Assembly: GCA_045657945.1 (NCBI GenBank) | Contig: JAZOUB010000035.1 | Coordinates: 3,685-67,684 of the forward strand | DNA from: HGM04593 sp045657945 | GTDB lineage: Bacteria > Bacteroidota > Bacteroidia > Bacteroidales > Bacteroidaceae | Direction: 5' to 3' | Length of the DNA: 64,000 bases | Shown here: piece by piece, positions 35,450-44,280 of the stretch | Layout: every line of letters begins with the position of its first letter | Numbering within the stretch: the stretch's first letter is position 1 | The notes under the pieces: generated by a model | Told to the model about the DNA's origin: nothing | Databases searched by the model: none | Seen by the model: only the letters and a program-made list of their open reading frames with translations | Made by a program: the position numbers and the translations under genes

Positions 35450-36076
35450 CTATTTTCTACCGAAATCGGCGGGTATCTCTCCCCACTTCTCGGTCTCCCA
35501 TTTCATGAGTATCGTGGGGTAACTGTTCTCCCTGAGCCATTTTTCGGCCCTGTCAATGTACTGGAACAACTGTTCGCTCTTTTCGTCACGTGGCAGCTTG
35601 GTCTTGCACTTCTTGCCTTTTATCCACAGGAGAGCATTGTAACTGTCCGAGTATATCGGCAGGTCAATACCCCTCTGTTTAAGGAATGCAAGGCCGTGTA
35701 CAATAGCAAGGAATTCGCCGATGTTGTTGGTGCCGAACATAGGCCCGAAGTGGAACAGTTGCTCGCCTGTTCCCACATAGACACCGCGGTACTCCATCAT
35801 TCCGGGGTTTCCGCTGCAGGCGGCATCCACCGCCAAGGCATTCTGTATTATGCAGGCAGGCTGTGCCACAGACGTTTCTTTATTCTTGCCTTTTGCACCA
35901 TACCCAATGTACTCTCCGGGTGATGACGCATATGCCCGTTCTGCTTCGGCAAGAGTGTCAAACGCCTTGTAAAGAGCCTGTTTGACGCCCTTTATCTGCG
36001 CTTGACACTCCTCCCAAGAGGAGTATATGCCCGGCTGGATACCGTTCCACACTACATAGTACTTGTTCTTGGCCAT
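35450..36076 (-). CDS. rnhA: Ribonuclease H with viroplasmin-like N-domain
   Basis: This 208-residue protein has an N-terminal viroplasmin-like RNA:DNA hybrid-binding domain (KYYVVWNGIQPGIYSSWEEC, residues about 5-50). The RNase HI domain has catalytic acids in LAVDAACSGNPG (Asp about 79), GEFLAIVHGL (Glu), YSDSYNALLW (Asp) and the terminal EIPADFGRK (Asp). It removes RNA from RNA:DNA hybrids in replication and repair. The domain order is common in Bacteroidetes. It is 17 nt downstream of argS and 10 nt upstream of the LTA-synthase-like gene on the minus strand. Confidence 0.94.
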   Translation of the reverse strand: MAKNKYYVVWNGIQPGIYSSWEECQAQIKGVKQALYKAFDTLAEAERAYASSPGEYIGYGAKGKNKETSVAQPACIIQNALAVDAACSGNPGMMEYRGVYVGTGEQLFHFGPMFGTNNIGEFLAIVHGLAFLKQRGIDLPIYSDSYNALLWIKGKKCKTKLPRDEKSEQLFQYIDRAEKWLRENSYPTILMKWETEKWGEIPADFGRK

Positions 36077-36093
36077 AGTGCAAGGCTTTCTTG

Positions 36094-37884
36094 TTACATT
36101 CTTTCAGGAACCTCAATACCAAGCAAGTTCATCGCTGTCTTGATAACCTTGCCTACATTGTCGGTGAGCAACAGACGGAATGCCTTTGTCTCCTCGTTCT
36201 CCTCTCGCAGGATGCTGTAGTCATGGTAGAACTGGTTGTACTCTCTTGCAAGCTCATATGCATAGTTGGCAATGCCCGATGGTGAATAGTCGGTGCCGGC
36301 CTGGCGCACTACAGCTGGGAATTCGTTGAGCATTCTTATGATGTTGCACTCCTTCTCGCTTATGCTCTCGGGTGCTGTGAACTCGGTCTTTGCGCCAGCC
36401 TCGGTAGCCTTGCGGCCGATAGAACGTGTACGGGCGTATGTATATTGGATGAATGGACCTGTGTTGCCATTGAAGTCAATAGACTCCTTAGGGTTGAAGA
36501 GCATGTTACGGCGTGCATCAACCTTGAGCATGAAGTATTTCAATGCGCCCAAGCCAATGATGCGGTTGATCTCGGCTTTCTCCTCGGCTGTGAGGTCGTT
36601 GAGCTTGCCACCGAGCTCCTCCGATGTCTCGCGTGCAGTGTTTATCATCTCGTCCATCAGGTCATCGGCATCGACAACTGTACCTTCGCGGCTCTTCATC
36701 TTGCCCTCAGGGAGCTCGACCATGCCATAAGAGAAGTGTACAAGACCCTTACCCCATGAGAAACCAAGCTTGTCGAGCAACAATGAGAGTACCTGGAAGT
36801 GGTAGTTCTGCTCGTTACCCACAACATATACCATCTTGTCGATAGGGTAGTCGCGGAAACGCAACTGTGCAGTACCGATGTCCTGTGTCATATATACCGA
36901 TGTGCCGTCGCTGCGCAGCAAAAGCTTCTCGTCCAGGCCGTCTCCGGTGAGGTCTGCCCATACCGATTCGTCGGGGCGGCGATAGAAGATACCCTTCTCA
37001 AGTCCGCCAAGTACAGTCTCCTTGCCCACTAGGTATGTGTCGCTCTCGTAGTAAATCTTGTCAAAGTCAACACCCAGACGCTTATAGGTTTCGTCGAAAC
37101 CTTCATAGACCCAGCCGTTCATCTGCTCCCAGAGTGCGCGTACTTCCTTGTCGCCGGCCTCCCATTTCACGAGCATCTCGCGTGCCTCGGCCATCAACGG
37201 TGATGCCGCCTCGGCCTCCTCCTTGCTCATGCCTTTCTCCATGAGCTCAGAAAGCTCCGCCTTGTAGTGCTTGTCGAATGCTACGTAGTAGTCACCGATA
37301 AGGTGGTCGCCCTTCTTGCCACTGCTGGCCGGTGTCTCGCCGCCTCCCCACTTCTGCCATGCAAGCATTGACTTGCAGATGTGGATACCGCGGTCGTTCA
37401 CAATGTTGGTCTTTACAACCTTGTTGCCGTTTGCTGCAATGATATTTGAGAGGGCATATCCGAGCAAGTTGTTGCGGATGTGTCCAAGGTGTAACGGTTT
37501 GTTTGTGTTTGGTGATGAATACTCCACCATTACGAGTGGCGATTGCTCTGTTACAGGTGTTGTTCCCCACTTTTCGGTAGTGTCAATGTGCTTCAACAAC
37601 TCAACCCAGTAGCTTGGCGCAATGGCGAGGTTGAGGAAACCCTTTACTACATTGAATGAACTGATAATGGGCAAATTGTTCTTCAGGCATTCGCCAATCT
37701 CCTGTGCTGTCTCCTCGGGGCGCTTCTTTGAAAGTGCCAGGAATGGGAAAACTACCAGGGTAAAATCGCCCTCAAACTCCTTGCGTGTCTTCTGCAACTG
37801 TATCTTCTCAATACCAACTTCTGCTCCGTACAGTTGCTTGATTGCTTCGGCAACACTCTGTGCCAATGTAATTTCAAGATTCAT
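36094..37884 (-). CDS. argS: Arginyl-tRNA synthetase
   Basis: This 596-residue class I synthetase charges tRNA-Arg. It has the N-terminal tRNA D-loop-binding domain (about 1-105), the ATP-binding SPNTNKPLHLGHIRNN with the HIGH-equivalent HLGH (about 130), a KMSK-equivalent region KMKSREG (about 379), and the C-terminal DALR anticodon-binding domain (about 475-596) ending NLLGIEVPERM. Length normal. It heads the minus-strand group argS-rnhA-two sulfatases-radical SAM, with a -7 box about 60 nt upstream. Confidence 0.97.
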   Translation of the reverse strand: MNLEITLAQSVAEAIKQLYGAEVGIEKIQLQKTRKEFEGDFTLVVFPFLALSKKRPEETAQEIGECLKNNLPIISSFNVVKGFLNLAIAPSYWVELLKHIDTTEKWGTTPVTEQSPLVMVEYSSPNTNKPLHLGHIRNNLLGYALSNIIAANGNKVVKTNIVNDRGIHICKSMLAWQKWGGGETPASSGKKGDHLIGDYYVAFDKHYKAELSELMEKGMSKEEAEAASPLMAEAREMLVKWEAGDKEVRALWEQMNGWVYEGFDETYKRLGVDFDKIYYESDTYLVGKETVLGGLEKGIFYRRPDESVWADLTGDGLDEKLLLRSDGTSVYMTQDIGTAQLRFRDYPIDKMVYVVGNEQNYHFQVLSLLLDKLGFSWGKGLVHFSYGMVELPEGKMKSREGTVVDADDLMDEMINTARETSEELGGKLNDLTAEEKAEINRIIGLGALKYFMLKVDARRNMLFNPKESIDFNGNTGPFIQYTYARTRSIGRKATEAGAKTEFTAPESISEKECNIIRMLNEFPAVVRQAGTDYSPSGIANYAYELAREYNQFYHDYSILREENEETKAFRLLLTDNVGKVIKTAMNLLGIEVPERM

Positions 37885-37944
37885 CGTTTTATGTTTTTTT
37901 GTTCAAATTTGCGGTTAAAACTTCCGATTTTCGGTAAATGTTTG

Positions 37945-37952
37945 CAAATATA
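37945..37952 (-). promoter_or_regulatory. -7 box for argS
   Basis: On the minus strand the sequence reads TATATTTG, a full match to TAnnTTTG, 60 nt before the argS ATG. No clear TTG box was seen at the usual distance. Confidence 0.45.
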
Positions 37953-38043
37953 ATAAATACCGGTAATTTTGTGTTATAAATAATAATAAATCTTAAAAAG
38001 ATAGTTTAATGCAGCGCCAAATTCCTACATAGTGTCAATGCAG

Positions 38044-38075
38044 TTGTTTGTTTTGCTGAATTTGTGCTATATTTG
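38044..38075 (+). promoter_or_regulatory. Promoter for the rhomboid pair
   Basis: TTG at 38044-38046 and TATATTTG at 38068-38075, 24 nt apart start to start, about 55 nt before the ATG at 38131. Confidence 0.6.
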
Positions 38076-38130
38076 CAGAATATTTTGATATGCGGCTCTC
38101 CATTGATTGCCGTTTGAAAGTGAAAACCGT

Positions 38131-38814
38131 ATGGATAGATTACCCAATGTAACCAAAAATCTGTTGGCCATAAACATACTGATGTTTCTGGCTACAATCG
38201 TCATGGAGAGGCAAGGCACGGATCTGACAGCCATCTTTGGTCTCCATTTCTTCGAGGCTTCCGATTTTGCCCCATATCAATTTGTTACATACATGTTTAT
38301 GCATGGCGGCTTCCCTCATCTGTTTTTCAATATGTTCGCACTTTATATGTTTGGCGGTCTTCTTGAAAGAGTCTGGGGAAGCAAACGCTTCCTGATATAC
38401 TATCTTGTCTGCGGTGTCGGTGCCGGTCTGTTGCAGGAGGTGACACAGTATGTTACTTATATCCAGGAGGGGTTGGATAAAGTTCAGTATATAAAGACCG
38501 GACTTGGTCTTCTTCCGGTGAATGAATTCCTCAACCTGGTATTTACGACTGTTGGAGCATCAGGCGCAATATATGCTATCCTGTTGGGCTTTGCCATGTC
38601 GTTCCCGAATGAGAGAATGTTCGTGTTTCCGTTGCCCTTCCCGATAAAGGCAAAGTATTTCGTCATTGGCTATGCCTTGATAGAACTTTCGTTGGGAGTG
38701 GCAAACAGCAATGACGGCATCGCTCATTATGCCCATTTGGGTGGAATGCTCTTTGGCTTGGTTCTGATACTTTATTGGCGTAAGAAACACAAGATTGGAG
38801 GCCCGTATGTTTAA
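38131..38814 (+). CDS. Rhomboid intramembrane serine protease (1)
   Basis: This 227-residue rhomboid starts at the ATG at 38131; an in-frame TTG at 38107 is less likely. It has six helices. The catalytic Ser is in GASGAIYAI (GxSG) and the catalytic His in HYAHLGG. The first-loop signature is HGGFPHLFFNMFALYMFGG with the nearby ERVWG. Rhomboids cut transmembrane segments of membrane proteins inside the bilayer. Its stop overlaps the start of a second rhomboid by 8 nt, so the two are translationally coupled and may work as a pair. Substrates unknown. Confidence 0.92.
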   Translation: MDRLPNVTKNLLAINILMFLATIVMERQGTDLTAIFGLHFFEASDFAPYQFVTYMFMHGGFPHLFFNMFALYMFGGLLERVWGSKRFLIYYLVCGVGAGLLQEVTQYVTYIQEGLDKVQYIKTGLGLLPVNEFLNLVFTTVGASGAIYAILLGFAMSFPNERMFVFPLPFPIKAKYFVIGYALIELSLGVANSNDGIAHYAHLGGMLFGLVLILYWRKKHKIGGPYV

Positions 38815-39709
38815 GCAATATCTTAACATGTTCCGCTCGGCCGACATCGTTGGAAAGTTTATATCGGCGAATGTCGTAATCCATATTTTTCTCGTTTTAA
38901 TCGGGGTTTTTTCGGTTCTGATGAACCAACCGGGCATTGCAGACGATGTGAGACGCTGGTTTGAGTTGCCGGCATCGGCTACCCAGCTCCTGCAAAGGCC
39001 ATGGACACTCTTTACCTACATGTTCCTGCACCAGGGTTTGCTGATGCATATTTTGTGGAACATGTTCGCGCTTTACGTCTTTGGGCGCATTTTTCTGAAC
39101 TTCTACTCGGCTCGCCACTTTATCGGCACCTATCTGTTGGGTGGTCTTTCCGGAGCGCTTTTCTACGTCGTGGCTTACAACGTGTTCCCGTATTTTTCAG
39201 GTGTCGTTGGTTCGTCATATCTTGTCGGGGCTTCGGCCTCAGTTCTGGCAATTGTCACGGCTGCCGCTGTGCGCTGTCCTGATTTTAGACTTAACATGCT
39301 CTTTTTCGGCAGTGTCAAACTCTCTACTTTTGCACTTGTGGCGGTGCTTGTGTTGGTTCTTATGCTCTCGGGCGATAATGCCGGCGGCAACTTTGCCCAT
39401 CTTGGCGGCGCCTTTGGCGGAATGTTGGTGGCCATTGCCCTGGGCCGTGGCACGGATATTACCGAGCTTGTAAACCGTCCTCTCGATTGGTTTGCATCGC
39501 TGTTCAAGAGAAGATCAAAGAAAGCAAAGAAAGGCAAATTTACATATACCAAAGGCAGTAAGCGTAGCGATGATTACGAATATAATGCCCGCAAGAAAAG
39601 TGATGAGGCTCAGATTGATAAGATTCTCGAAAAGATTAAGAAAGGCGGCTATGCGTCGTTGACCGACGAGGAGAAAAAACGCCTTTTTGATGCCTCTTCG
39701 CGCCGTTGA
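38807..39709 (+). CDS. Rhomboid intramembrane protease (2) with basic C-terminal tail
   Basis: This 300-residue rhomboid begins at the ATG at 38807, with GGAG 7 nt before it, overlapping the first rhomboid by 8 nt. The Ser motif is GASASVLAI, so the Gly after the catalytic Ser is replaced by Ala, a substitution seen in active Bacteroidetes rhomboids. The His motif is NFAHLGGAFGGM. Unlike the first copy it has a cytosolic tail of about 85 residues, very rich in Lys, Arg and Glu (from KRRSKKAKKGKF), ending in a small helical region (IDKILEKIKKGGYASLTDEEKKRL). The tail could dock a substrate or anchor the pair. Confidence 0.9.
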   Translation: MFKQYLNMFRSADIVGKFISANVVIHIFLVLIGVFSVLMNQPGIADDVRRWFELPASATQLLQRPWTLFTYMFLHQGLLMHILWNMFALYVFGRIFLNFYSARHFIGTYLLGGLSGALFYVVAYNVFPYFSGVVGSSYLVGASASVLAIVTAAAVRCPDFRLNMLFFGSVKLSTFALVAVLVLVLMLSGDNAGGNFAHLGGAFGGMLVAIALGRGTDITELVNRPLDWFASLFKRRSKKAKKGKFTYTKGSKRSDDYEYNARKKSDEAQIDKILEKIKKGGYASLTDEEKKRLFDASSRR

Positions 39710-39855
39710 CCACTCCTTTAGGCTTTCTCTCACAAACATGCAGGAATGCTCTTTTTGTGTATAAAATGTCCATCTTTTTGGTGGATGTACGGCTGTTTGT
39801 ATTATTAAATTAAAGAAAAATGCGAAAAAAGGCAGGTGGTTTGAAGAAAAAATAC

Positions 39856-39863
39856 TATATTTG
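39856..39863 (+). promoter_or_regulatory. -7 box for secDF
   Basis: TATATTTG lies 48 nt before the secDF ATG, in an AT-rich 200-bp spacer. The upstream box is not convincing. Confidence 0.45.
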
Positions 39864-39911
39864 CGCGTTTTTAAACGGAACAAAATAAATCATAATAAAT
39901 TTTAATTAACA

Positions 39912-42836
39912 ATGCAGAACAAAGGATTTGTAAAAGTTTTTGCGGTGCTGCTGACACTCGTATGTCTTTTCTATCTCTCTTTTACCTTCGTGACAGGCAG
40001 AGAGGATAAGAAAGTCGAAGAGTGGGCTAATGAGCAGACACAGAGTTGGGTGGCTCAGCATGAGGCTGACGGTACCCCTGTCTCGGATTCGGACAAGGCG
40101 GAATTCTTCAAGGAGAAGAAGAACGAGTATCTTGAGAATCACAAGGATGACAAAGTTTGGTTGGGTATTTACACCCTCCAGGAGTGTCGTGAGTTGGAAA
40201 TTGGTCTTGGTTTGGACTTGAAGGGCGGTCTCAGTGTTACACTTGAGGTCTCTGCTCCCGAGTTCCTTCAGTCTCTGACTGCCGGTAGCAAGACACCTGA
40301 GGTACAGGCCGCTCTTGCAACTGCACAGAAGGTTGCCGAAAGTGGTGCCGATGCAGCAACTGTAGTTGATGCTTTCGTTAAGGCACTCCCTACAAAGGAT
40401 AATGACACCTATCTGTCAAGAGTCTTTGCGACAAGTGCCTTGAGAGATAAAGTCAAGAACAAGAAGAATGAGCAGGTAATTGAGATTATCCGTAGCGAGC
40501 TCGCGTCGGCAGTAGATAACTCTTACGATGTTGTACGCTCACGTGTTGACCGTTTCGGTGTAGCACAGCCTAACATCCAGAAACTCGGTGGTGGTCAGGG
40601 TCGTATCCTTGTAGAGCTTCCCGGTGTTGAGGATAAGGAGCGTGTAATTTCTCTTTTGACACGTTCGTCAAACCTCCAGTTCTGGGAGACATGCTCAACA
40701 GATGAGATTGCCCAGATGGTATCTCCAAAGTTGAGAACCTTGATCCTCAATGAGACTGGTGACGAGGAGTTGGCAAACGATTTCTCTCGTCCGGGCAATG
40801 GTATTGCTGCGGTCGTAAAGCGCGAGGACAAAGCTCTGGTAGAGAGTCTTCTTGCAAAGGCTAAGAATGTTCTTCCAAGAAACGTACTCCTCTTCTGGGG
40901 CTCAGAGTCTGAGAAGAACGAAGCCGGCGAGCAGTGCTACTATCTCTATGCAATCAAGGACGAGGGTGCCGACGGTATTGCTCCTTTGCAGGGTGATGTC
41001 GTTGCAGAGGCATCAGCAGGTTTCAAGGATAACGATCCTTGTGTGAACATGACAATGACCAGCTCTGCTGCCAAGACATGGGCCGAGATGACAGGTCGTT
41101 GCGCAGGTCCACGTATTCCTATTGCGGTAGTACTCGATGGTCTAGTTTACAGTGCTCCTGTACCAAGCGAGCGTATCTCTGGAGGTAGCTGCTATATCAA
41201 CGGTCACTTCACAATCAAGGAGACACAGGACCTTGCCATTGTGCTTTGCTCAGGTAAGATGCTCGTTCCAATGAGAGATGTTGAGAGTAACATTGTTGGT
41301 CCATCTATCGGTAAGGCTTCAATCGAGCAGGGTTTGACATCGTTCGTTGTTGCATTCATCCTGTTGATGATATACATGTGTTTCGTTTATGGCATCATTC
41401 CTGGTATGGTTGCAAACGGTGCGCTTTTGTTGAACCTTTTCTTTACAATCGGTATCCTCGCTTCGTTCCAGGCGTCACTCACAATGGCAGGTATTGCCGG
41501 TATCGTGTTGACATTGGGTATGGCTGTTGATGCCAACGTGCTTATATATGAACGCGCGAAAGAGGAGTTGAAGGCTGGTAAGAATGTTCGTGCTGCACTT
41601 TCCGACGGTTACAAGAACGCATTCTCGGCAATCTTAGACTCTAACCTTACATCTATCATAACAGGTGTTATCCTCTACAACTTCGGTACAGGTCCTATCA
41701 AGGGCTTTGCGGTTACTTTGATTATTGGTCTTTTGTGTTCATTCTTTACTGCGGTATTTGTTACCCGTGTTGTCTATGAGCGCTTCCATGCAAAGAACAA
41801 GTGGATGGGCTTGACATTTACAACTAAGTTCTCACGCAAATTGTTCCAGTCTTCAAAGGTTAACTTCATGAAGCTCTCTAAGAAGGTAGGTGTTGCGTTC
41901 GTGATCGTTGCATTGGTTATGCTTGGTTCGTTCATTGTTCGTGGCATGGCAAAGAGCATCGAGTTTACCGGTGGTCGAAACTACGTGGTGAAGTTCGAGC
42001 AGAAAGTGTCAGAGAATGATGTTCAGAAACTGATTAAGAAAGAGGTTGGCGACGCTAACGTACACGTTATCTCATACGGTACAGACGGAGATCAGGTTCG
42101 CATCTCAACAAACTATATGATTGAGAATAAGACAGCCAAGGCCGACAGCATTGTTGAGAAGACTATCTACGATGCATTGCAGGGCGGCAATATGCTTGCT
42201 GCAGATGTTACATTCGAGAGATTCTGCAATACCGAGGACGACCGTGGTGGCTCAATAAAGAGCTCTCAGAAGGTTGACTCTACAGTTGCCGAGGAGATTA
42301 GCGATAGTGCTATCATCTCTGTGATCTTGGCTTTGATTGCAATCTTCATCTACATCTTGGTTCGTTTCCGCAACGTTGCATATAGCGTGGGTGCTATCTT
42401 TGCTCTTGCTCTTGACGTTGTGATGATTATGGGTTGCTATTCAGTACTCAACGGTGTTCTTCCAATGTCACTTGAGCTTGACCAGATTTTCATTGGTGCG
42501 ATCCTCACTGCTATCGGTTACTCAATCAATGACAAGGTGGTTATCTTCGACCGTATCCGTGAGTTTACACACATCTATCCAAAGCGTAATAAGTATGAGT
42601 TGTTCAATGCTTCATTGAATACAACTCTCGCACGCACATTGAATACATCATTCAGTACATTGATCGTGCTGTTGTGTATCTTCATCCTCGGTGGTGACAG
42701 TGTACGCAGCTTCTCATTCGCAATGATTCTTGGTGTTGTATTCGGTACTTTGTCATCAATCTTTGTTGCAGCTCCTGTTGCATACTCGATTGTAAAGTTC
42801 CAGGCAAACAAGAGTGCGAAGAAGCAGGCTAAGTAA
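39912..42836 (+). CDS. secDF: Protein translocase subunits SecD and SecF, fused
   Basis: This 974-residue fusion helps complete protein export through SecYEG using the proton gradient. The SecD half (to about residue 625) has an N-terminal helix, the GLGLDLKGGLSVTLEV strand (about 95), the large periplasmic P1 domain and six helices with GMAVDANVLIYERAKEE (about 540). The SecF half starts near 645 with its own helix, then IEFTGGRNYVVKF, and ends with a second helix bundle (GYSINDKVVIFDRIRE about 870). The fused form is normal in Bacteroidetes. It is monocistronic, closed by a very strong hairpin. Confidence 0.97.
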   Translation: MQNKGFVKVFAVLLTLVCLFYLSFTFVTGREDKKVEEWANEQTQSWVAQHEADGTPVSDSDKAEFFKEKKNEYLENHKDDKVWLGIYTLQECRELEIGLGLDLKGGLSVTLEVSAPEFLQSLTAGSKTPEVQAALATAQKVAESGADAATVVDAFVKALPTKDNDTYLSRVFATSALRDKVKNKKNEQVIEIIRSELASAVDNSYDVVRSRVDRFGVAQPNIQKLGGGQGRILVELPGVEDKERVISLLTRSSNLQFWETCSTDEIAQMVSPKLRTLILNETGDEELANDFSRPGNGIAAVVKREDKALVESLLAKAKNVLPRNVLLFWGSESEKNEAGEQCYYLYAIKDEGADGIAPLQGDVVAEASAGFKDNDPCVNMTMTSSAAKTWAEMTGRCAGPRIPIAVVLDGLVYSAPVPSERISGGSCYINGHFTIKETQDLAIVLCSGKMLVPMRDVESNIVGPSIGKASIEQGLTSFVVAFILLMIYMCFVYGIIPGMVANGALLLNLFFTIGILASFQASLTMAGIAGIVLTLGMAVDANVLIYERAKEELKAGKNVRAALSDGYKNAFSAILDSNLTSIITGVILYNFGTGPIKGFAVTLIIGLLCSFFTAVFVTRVVYERFHAKNKWMGLTFTTKFSRKLFQSSKVNFMKLSKKVGVAFVIVALVMLGSFIVRGMAKSIEFTGGRNYVVKFEQKVSENDVQKLIKKEVGDANVHVISYGTDGDQVRISTNYMIENKTAKADSIVEKTIYDALQGGNMLAADVTFERFCNTEDDRGGSIKSSQKVDSTVAEEISDSAIISVILALIAIFIYILVRFRNVAYSVGAIFALALDVVMIMGCYSVLNGVLPMSLELDQIFIGAILTAIGYSINDKVVIFDRIREFTHIYPKRNKYELFNASLNTTLARTLNTSFSTLIVLLCIFILGGDSVRSFSFAMILGVVFGTLSSIFVAAPVAYSIVKFQANKSAKKQAK

Positions 42837-42846
42837 TACTCTTTGC

Positions 42847-42894
42847 ATATAAAAACGACAACAAGCACCATAGTGCTTGTTGTCGTTTTTATAT
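42847..42894. terminator. Terminator after secDF
   Basis: A 22-bp perfect stem (ATATAAAAACGACAACAAGC and so on) encloses a 4-nt loop centred at 42870. It sits between the convergent secDF and DUF2851 genes and can serve both. Confidence 0.9.
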
Positions 42895-42936
42895 ATGTAT
42901 AGTGTGTGCCGTGAGCGTAGGTTTATATGCTGTAAT

Positions 42937-44217
42937 CTAACAGAGCCTCTCCTTTATATAATGTATGGCAAAACGGCAATCGATGCAGTTTGCAACCCTG
43001 CAATAGTTGCGCTGCAGGTACAGCAGTGCCTGTGAGTCTGCAGCACAGTCTGCCTTAACACCCTGCTCGCGCCACCTTTTTATTATGCTGTTCTCCTCGC
43101 CCTCCATCTGTTGTAGCAAATTCATAGCCTTCTCGCAAAGCCTCTCCTCCTTCCTGTGTTTGCCATAAATATACAGCAGAGGAACGACCGAGTTTATTAT
43201 AACGACATCAACCTGTTTCTGCTTCATGCAACCGTTGCCGCAGGTCTCTGTTCCGCCAAAGCAGACATGGTTCTGCCAGTAACCGTTCAGGGGGTGGCTT
43301 AGCAGTCTGTATATCTCGGTAAGGGTCTGTGCCGTCGTTATGCCTGATATTGTAAACCTCTTCTGGTAGTATATCATCGCCAATCTTGCAATGCGCAAGT
43401 GTGGAGTACTGTTGCTGCCTCCCCACATCCTGTAGTCAAGGCTTTCGAGGCCGAATTTGTTAGAAAGGAACTTATATTCCCTTTTAAGCTCGTTGTAATA
43501 GCTGTTCTGTGTAGCTTCGCTTCTGTAGTAGTATGGAATGCTTTCGTCATCGAGCAGGCCGGCCTGCCCAAAAAAGATAGCCTCTATCTGTGTCAGATTG
43601 TCGCTATGCTTGCCCAATGCCAGTGTATTCAGCATGTGTGCCCATTTCTCGAATACTTCGCCTTGGATGCCGAACCCGAAACTGCGTATGGCGGTTTTCA
43701 GCAGCGTGTCGTCCCATCTCCGGTCACATTGCATGAAGATGCGCTCAACAGTTCTTCTTTTCTCTTCAAGGCGCTTGGTGAGAAGCCCGGAGAGAATGTC
43801 CTGTCTGCGTGTTTTCGGCAGTCCTGCAATGGTCTCGTGGCAGGGGAACTTGCCGGTTCGTTTTTGGGCTGAATTGAACTCCTCTATCAGTTCGTTAGGA
43901 CAAGTGATTGCCAACAGGTCTGTATCGTTGCCCGAGGGAATGTATGCGCCGTTTAATGAGACGTGAAGGATTGTGTGTTGCTCCTTTTCAGTGCTAAAGA
44001 ATAGAGGCGGTTGTGCGTCTTCTGTGCAGCCGTGCAGTATTACACATCCATGGTGCGTAACCCCGTCAATATCAATTTCGGCGTCTTTGAAAAACTTGGG
44101 CGTCTCTGCGCTGCTCTTGCCGGGATTTGTTATGTGCAGAGCCTTTCCACCGGTTGTCTTTAACCCCGATTCAGGCAAGATGCCTTTGCTCCAGATGTAA
44201 TGTAGAATCCCTTCCAT
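42937..44217 (-). CDS. DUF2851-family protein
   Basis: This 426-residue soluble protein matches the Bacteroidetes DUF2851 family, whose function is unknown. The N-terminus MEGILHYIWSKGILPESGLKTTGG and the motif GDVVIHG-like stretch (GVTHHGCVILHG, about residues 54-65) are typical. The middle is helical, and the C-terminus is Cys-rich (CAADSQALLYLQRNYCRVANCIDCRF), suggesting a zinc or iron-sulfur site. No signal peptide is present. It lies 63 nt downstream of pgpH on the same strand, with a terminator-like hairpin between them. Confidence 0.8.
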   Translation of the reverse strand: MEGILHYIWSKGILPESGLKTTGGKALHITNPGKSSAETPKFFKDAEIDIDGVTHHGCVILHGCTEDAQPPLFFSTEKEQHTILHVSLNGAYIPSGNDTDLLAITCPNELIEEFNSAQKRTGKFPCHETIAGLPKTRRQDILSGLLTKRLEEKRRTVERIFMQCDRRWDDTLLKTAIRSFGFGIQGEVFEKWAHMLNTLALGKHSDNLTQIEAIFFGQAGLLDDESIPYYYRSEATQNSYYNELKREYKFLSNKFGLESLDYRMWGGSNSTPHLRIARLAMIYYQKRFTISGITTAQTLTEIYRLLSHPLNGYWQNHVCFGGTETCGNGCMKQKQVDVVIINSVVPLLYIYGKHRKEERLCEKAMNLLQQMEGEENSIIKRWREQGVKADCAADSQALLYLQRNYCRVANCIDCRFAIHYIKERLC

Positions 44218-44237
44218 CTTCTGTTCTTCCTTACATT

Positions 44238-44273
44238 AAAAAAGGGTAGCCGGAGAATGTTTGCGACTACCCT
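44238..44273 (-). terminator. Terminator after pgpH
   Basis: Read on the minus strand, AGGGTAG and CTACCCT form a stem followed by six Ts, between the pgpH stop and the DUF2851 start. It may end transcription or attenuate the downstream gene. Confidence 0.65.
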
Positions 44274-44280
44274 CATGCCC

